From NCBI RefSeq assembly GCF_016881005.1, contig NZ_JACOPV010000008.1, positions 221,209 through 285,208 on the forward strand: DNA of 64,000 nt. The letters are read 5' to 3'. The notes beneath the pieces are model-generated. The model was not told the origin of the DNA. It ran no database searches and saw nothing but the letters and a program-made list of their open reading frames with translations. The DNA is from Pseudomonas arcuscaelestis. Lineage in GTDB: Bacteria; Pseudomonadota; Gammaproteobacteria; Pseudomonadales; Pseudomonadaceae. Shown one piece after another: positions 63,563 to 64,000 of this stretch. Position 1 is the stretch's first letter. Every line of letters begins with the position of its first letter. The translations under genes and the position numbers were made by a program.

Positions 63563-64000
63563 CTAGGCATGATCTAACCCTCGGTCTCTGGCGTCGCGAC
63601 TGCGAAATTTCGCGAGGGTTTCCGAGAAGGTGATTGCGCTTCGCAGATCTCCAGGCGCGTGGGTGCGGACGTAGTCAGCGCCATTGCCGATCGCGTGAAG
63701 TTCCGCCGCAAGGCTCGCTGGACCCAGATCCTTTACAGGAAGGCCAACGGTGGCGCCCAAGAAGGATTTCCGCGACACCGAGACCAATAGCGGAAGCCCC
63801 AACGCCGACTTCAGCTTTTGAAGGTTCGACAGCACGTGCAGCGATGTTTCCGGTGCGGGGCTCAAGAAAAATCCCATCCCCGGATCGAGGATGAGCCGGT
63901 CGGCAGCGACCCCGCTCCGTCGCAAGGCGGAAACCCGCGCCTCGAAGAACCGCACAATCTCGTCGAGCGCGTCTTCGGGTCGAAGGTGACCGGTGCGGGT
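63563..64000 (-). CDS. sul1: dihydropteroate synthase Sul1, 5' end outside the window
   Basis: The C-terminal 145 residues of the sulfonamide-insensitive dihydropteroate synthase: LILDPGMGFFLSPAPETSL, PLLVSVSRKSFLGATVG and the end DRGLDHA. Roughly half of the usual 279 residues. It replaces the host enzyme in folate synthesis when sulfonamide is present. The frame is open to the window edge. Confidence 0.95.
   Translation of the reverse strand, partial: TRTGHLRPEDALDEIVRFFEARVSALRRSGVAADRLILDPGMGFFLSPAPETSLHVLSNLQKLKSALGLPLLVSVSRKSFLGATVGLPVKDLGPASLAAELHAIGNGADYVRTHAPGDLRSAITFSETLAKFRSRDARDRGLDHA

Larger units (their letters stand above)
61458..64000. mobile_element. In4-type class 1 integron end (partial)
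   Basis: Reads from the outer Tn402 end (TGTCATTTTC at 61458) through IS6100 and an inverted copy of the same end into a 3'-conserved-segment remnant, orf5 and sul1. The integrase, cassettes and other end lie beyond the window. Confidence 0.92.

Noticed and set aside
1..64000. tRNA, rRNA or replication origin
   Set aside because: No cloverleaf, rRNA segment or cluster of iterons was seen by eye; a covariance-model and iteron search would be needed to exclude them.

Overview
The window looks like part of a large accessory replicon, most likely a multidrug-resistance megaplasmid of a Pseudomonas species. The basis is the NfxB/MexCD/OprJ-type efflux operon, a rulAB-like umuDC pair, NinX-like and YejK-like genes, and two long blocks of small, poorly known genes. 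No replication, partition or transfer gene lies in the window, so the replicon type cannot be given. All functional statements rest on reading the sequence and on remembered family features; no database search was run.

Backbone block 1 (1-14.9 kb) holds a SUKH-like protein next to an RNase HII, a tight three-gene unit on the minus strand (vWA protein, PP2C phosphatase, Ser/Thr kinase with zinc ribbon and membrane helices: a TerY-P type triad), a GIY-YIG nuclease-like protein, a 1392-residue autotransporter with eight 11-residue Pro/Gly/Thr repeats, and two unknown proteins.

A 15.7 kb element (15891-31590) is inserted in umuC. It splits the gene exactly inside the catalytic YSIDE motif, with an ATCGAT copy at each junction. 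Upstream of the break, umuD and the umuC 5' part remain behind a LexA box. The element carries toprJ-tmexD-tmexC with the divergent repressor gene tnfxB (transferable RND efflux; tigecycline and other drugs), a large RloC-like ATPase with a zinc-hook CxxC and a candidate anticodon-nuclease motif, and a mobility module of three overlapping tyrosine-recombinase genes plus a small HTH/coiled-coil gene.

Backbone block 2 (32.3-51.8 kb) is a run of small genes, many with stop/start overlaps: DUF4145-Sel1-SEC-C protein, YejK-like nucleoid protein, NinX-like protein, a membrane-anchored Mrr-like nuclease, a minimal nucleotidyltransferase, tandem paralogous membrane proteins, a frameshifted lipoprotein gene with a coiled-coil partner, and an HNH-like protein. 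Most have no assignable role.

Nested transposons fill 51.8-64 kb. A Tn3-family end (38 bp repeat close to that of Tn501) starts at 51830 and brings a sulP-usp-dksA-like-yjiK cargo. Tn5393c (strA, strB, tnpR, tnpA; 5470 bp; AATTA target duplication) interrupts usp after codon 5. On the right an In4-type class 1 integron end (IS6100 flanked by inverted 152 and 123 bp copies of the Tn402 end, a 3'-conserved-segment remnant, orf5, sul1) begins next to a res-like sequence, consistent with the res-hunting habit of Tn402-like elements. The window ends inside sul1. Together the region adds tigecycline-type efflux, streptomycin and sulfonamide resistance to one replicon through at least four independent insertions.
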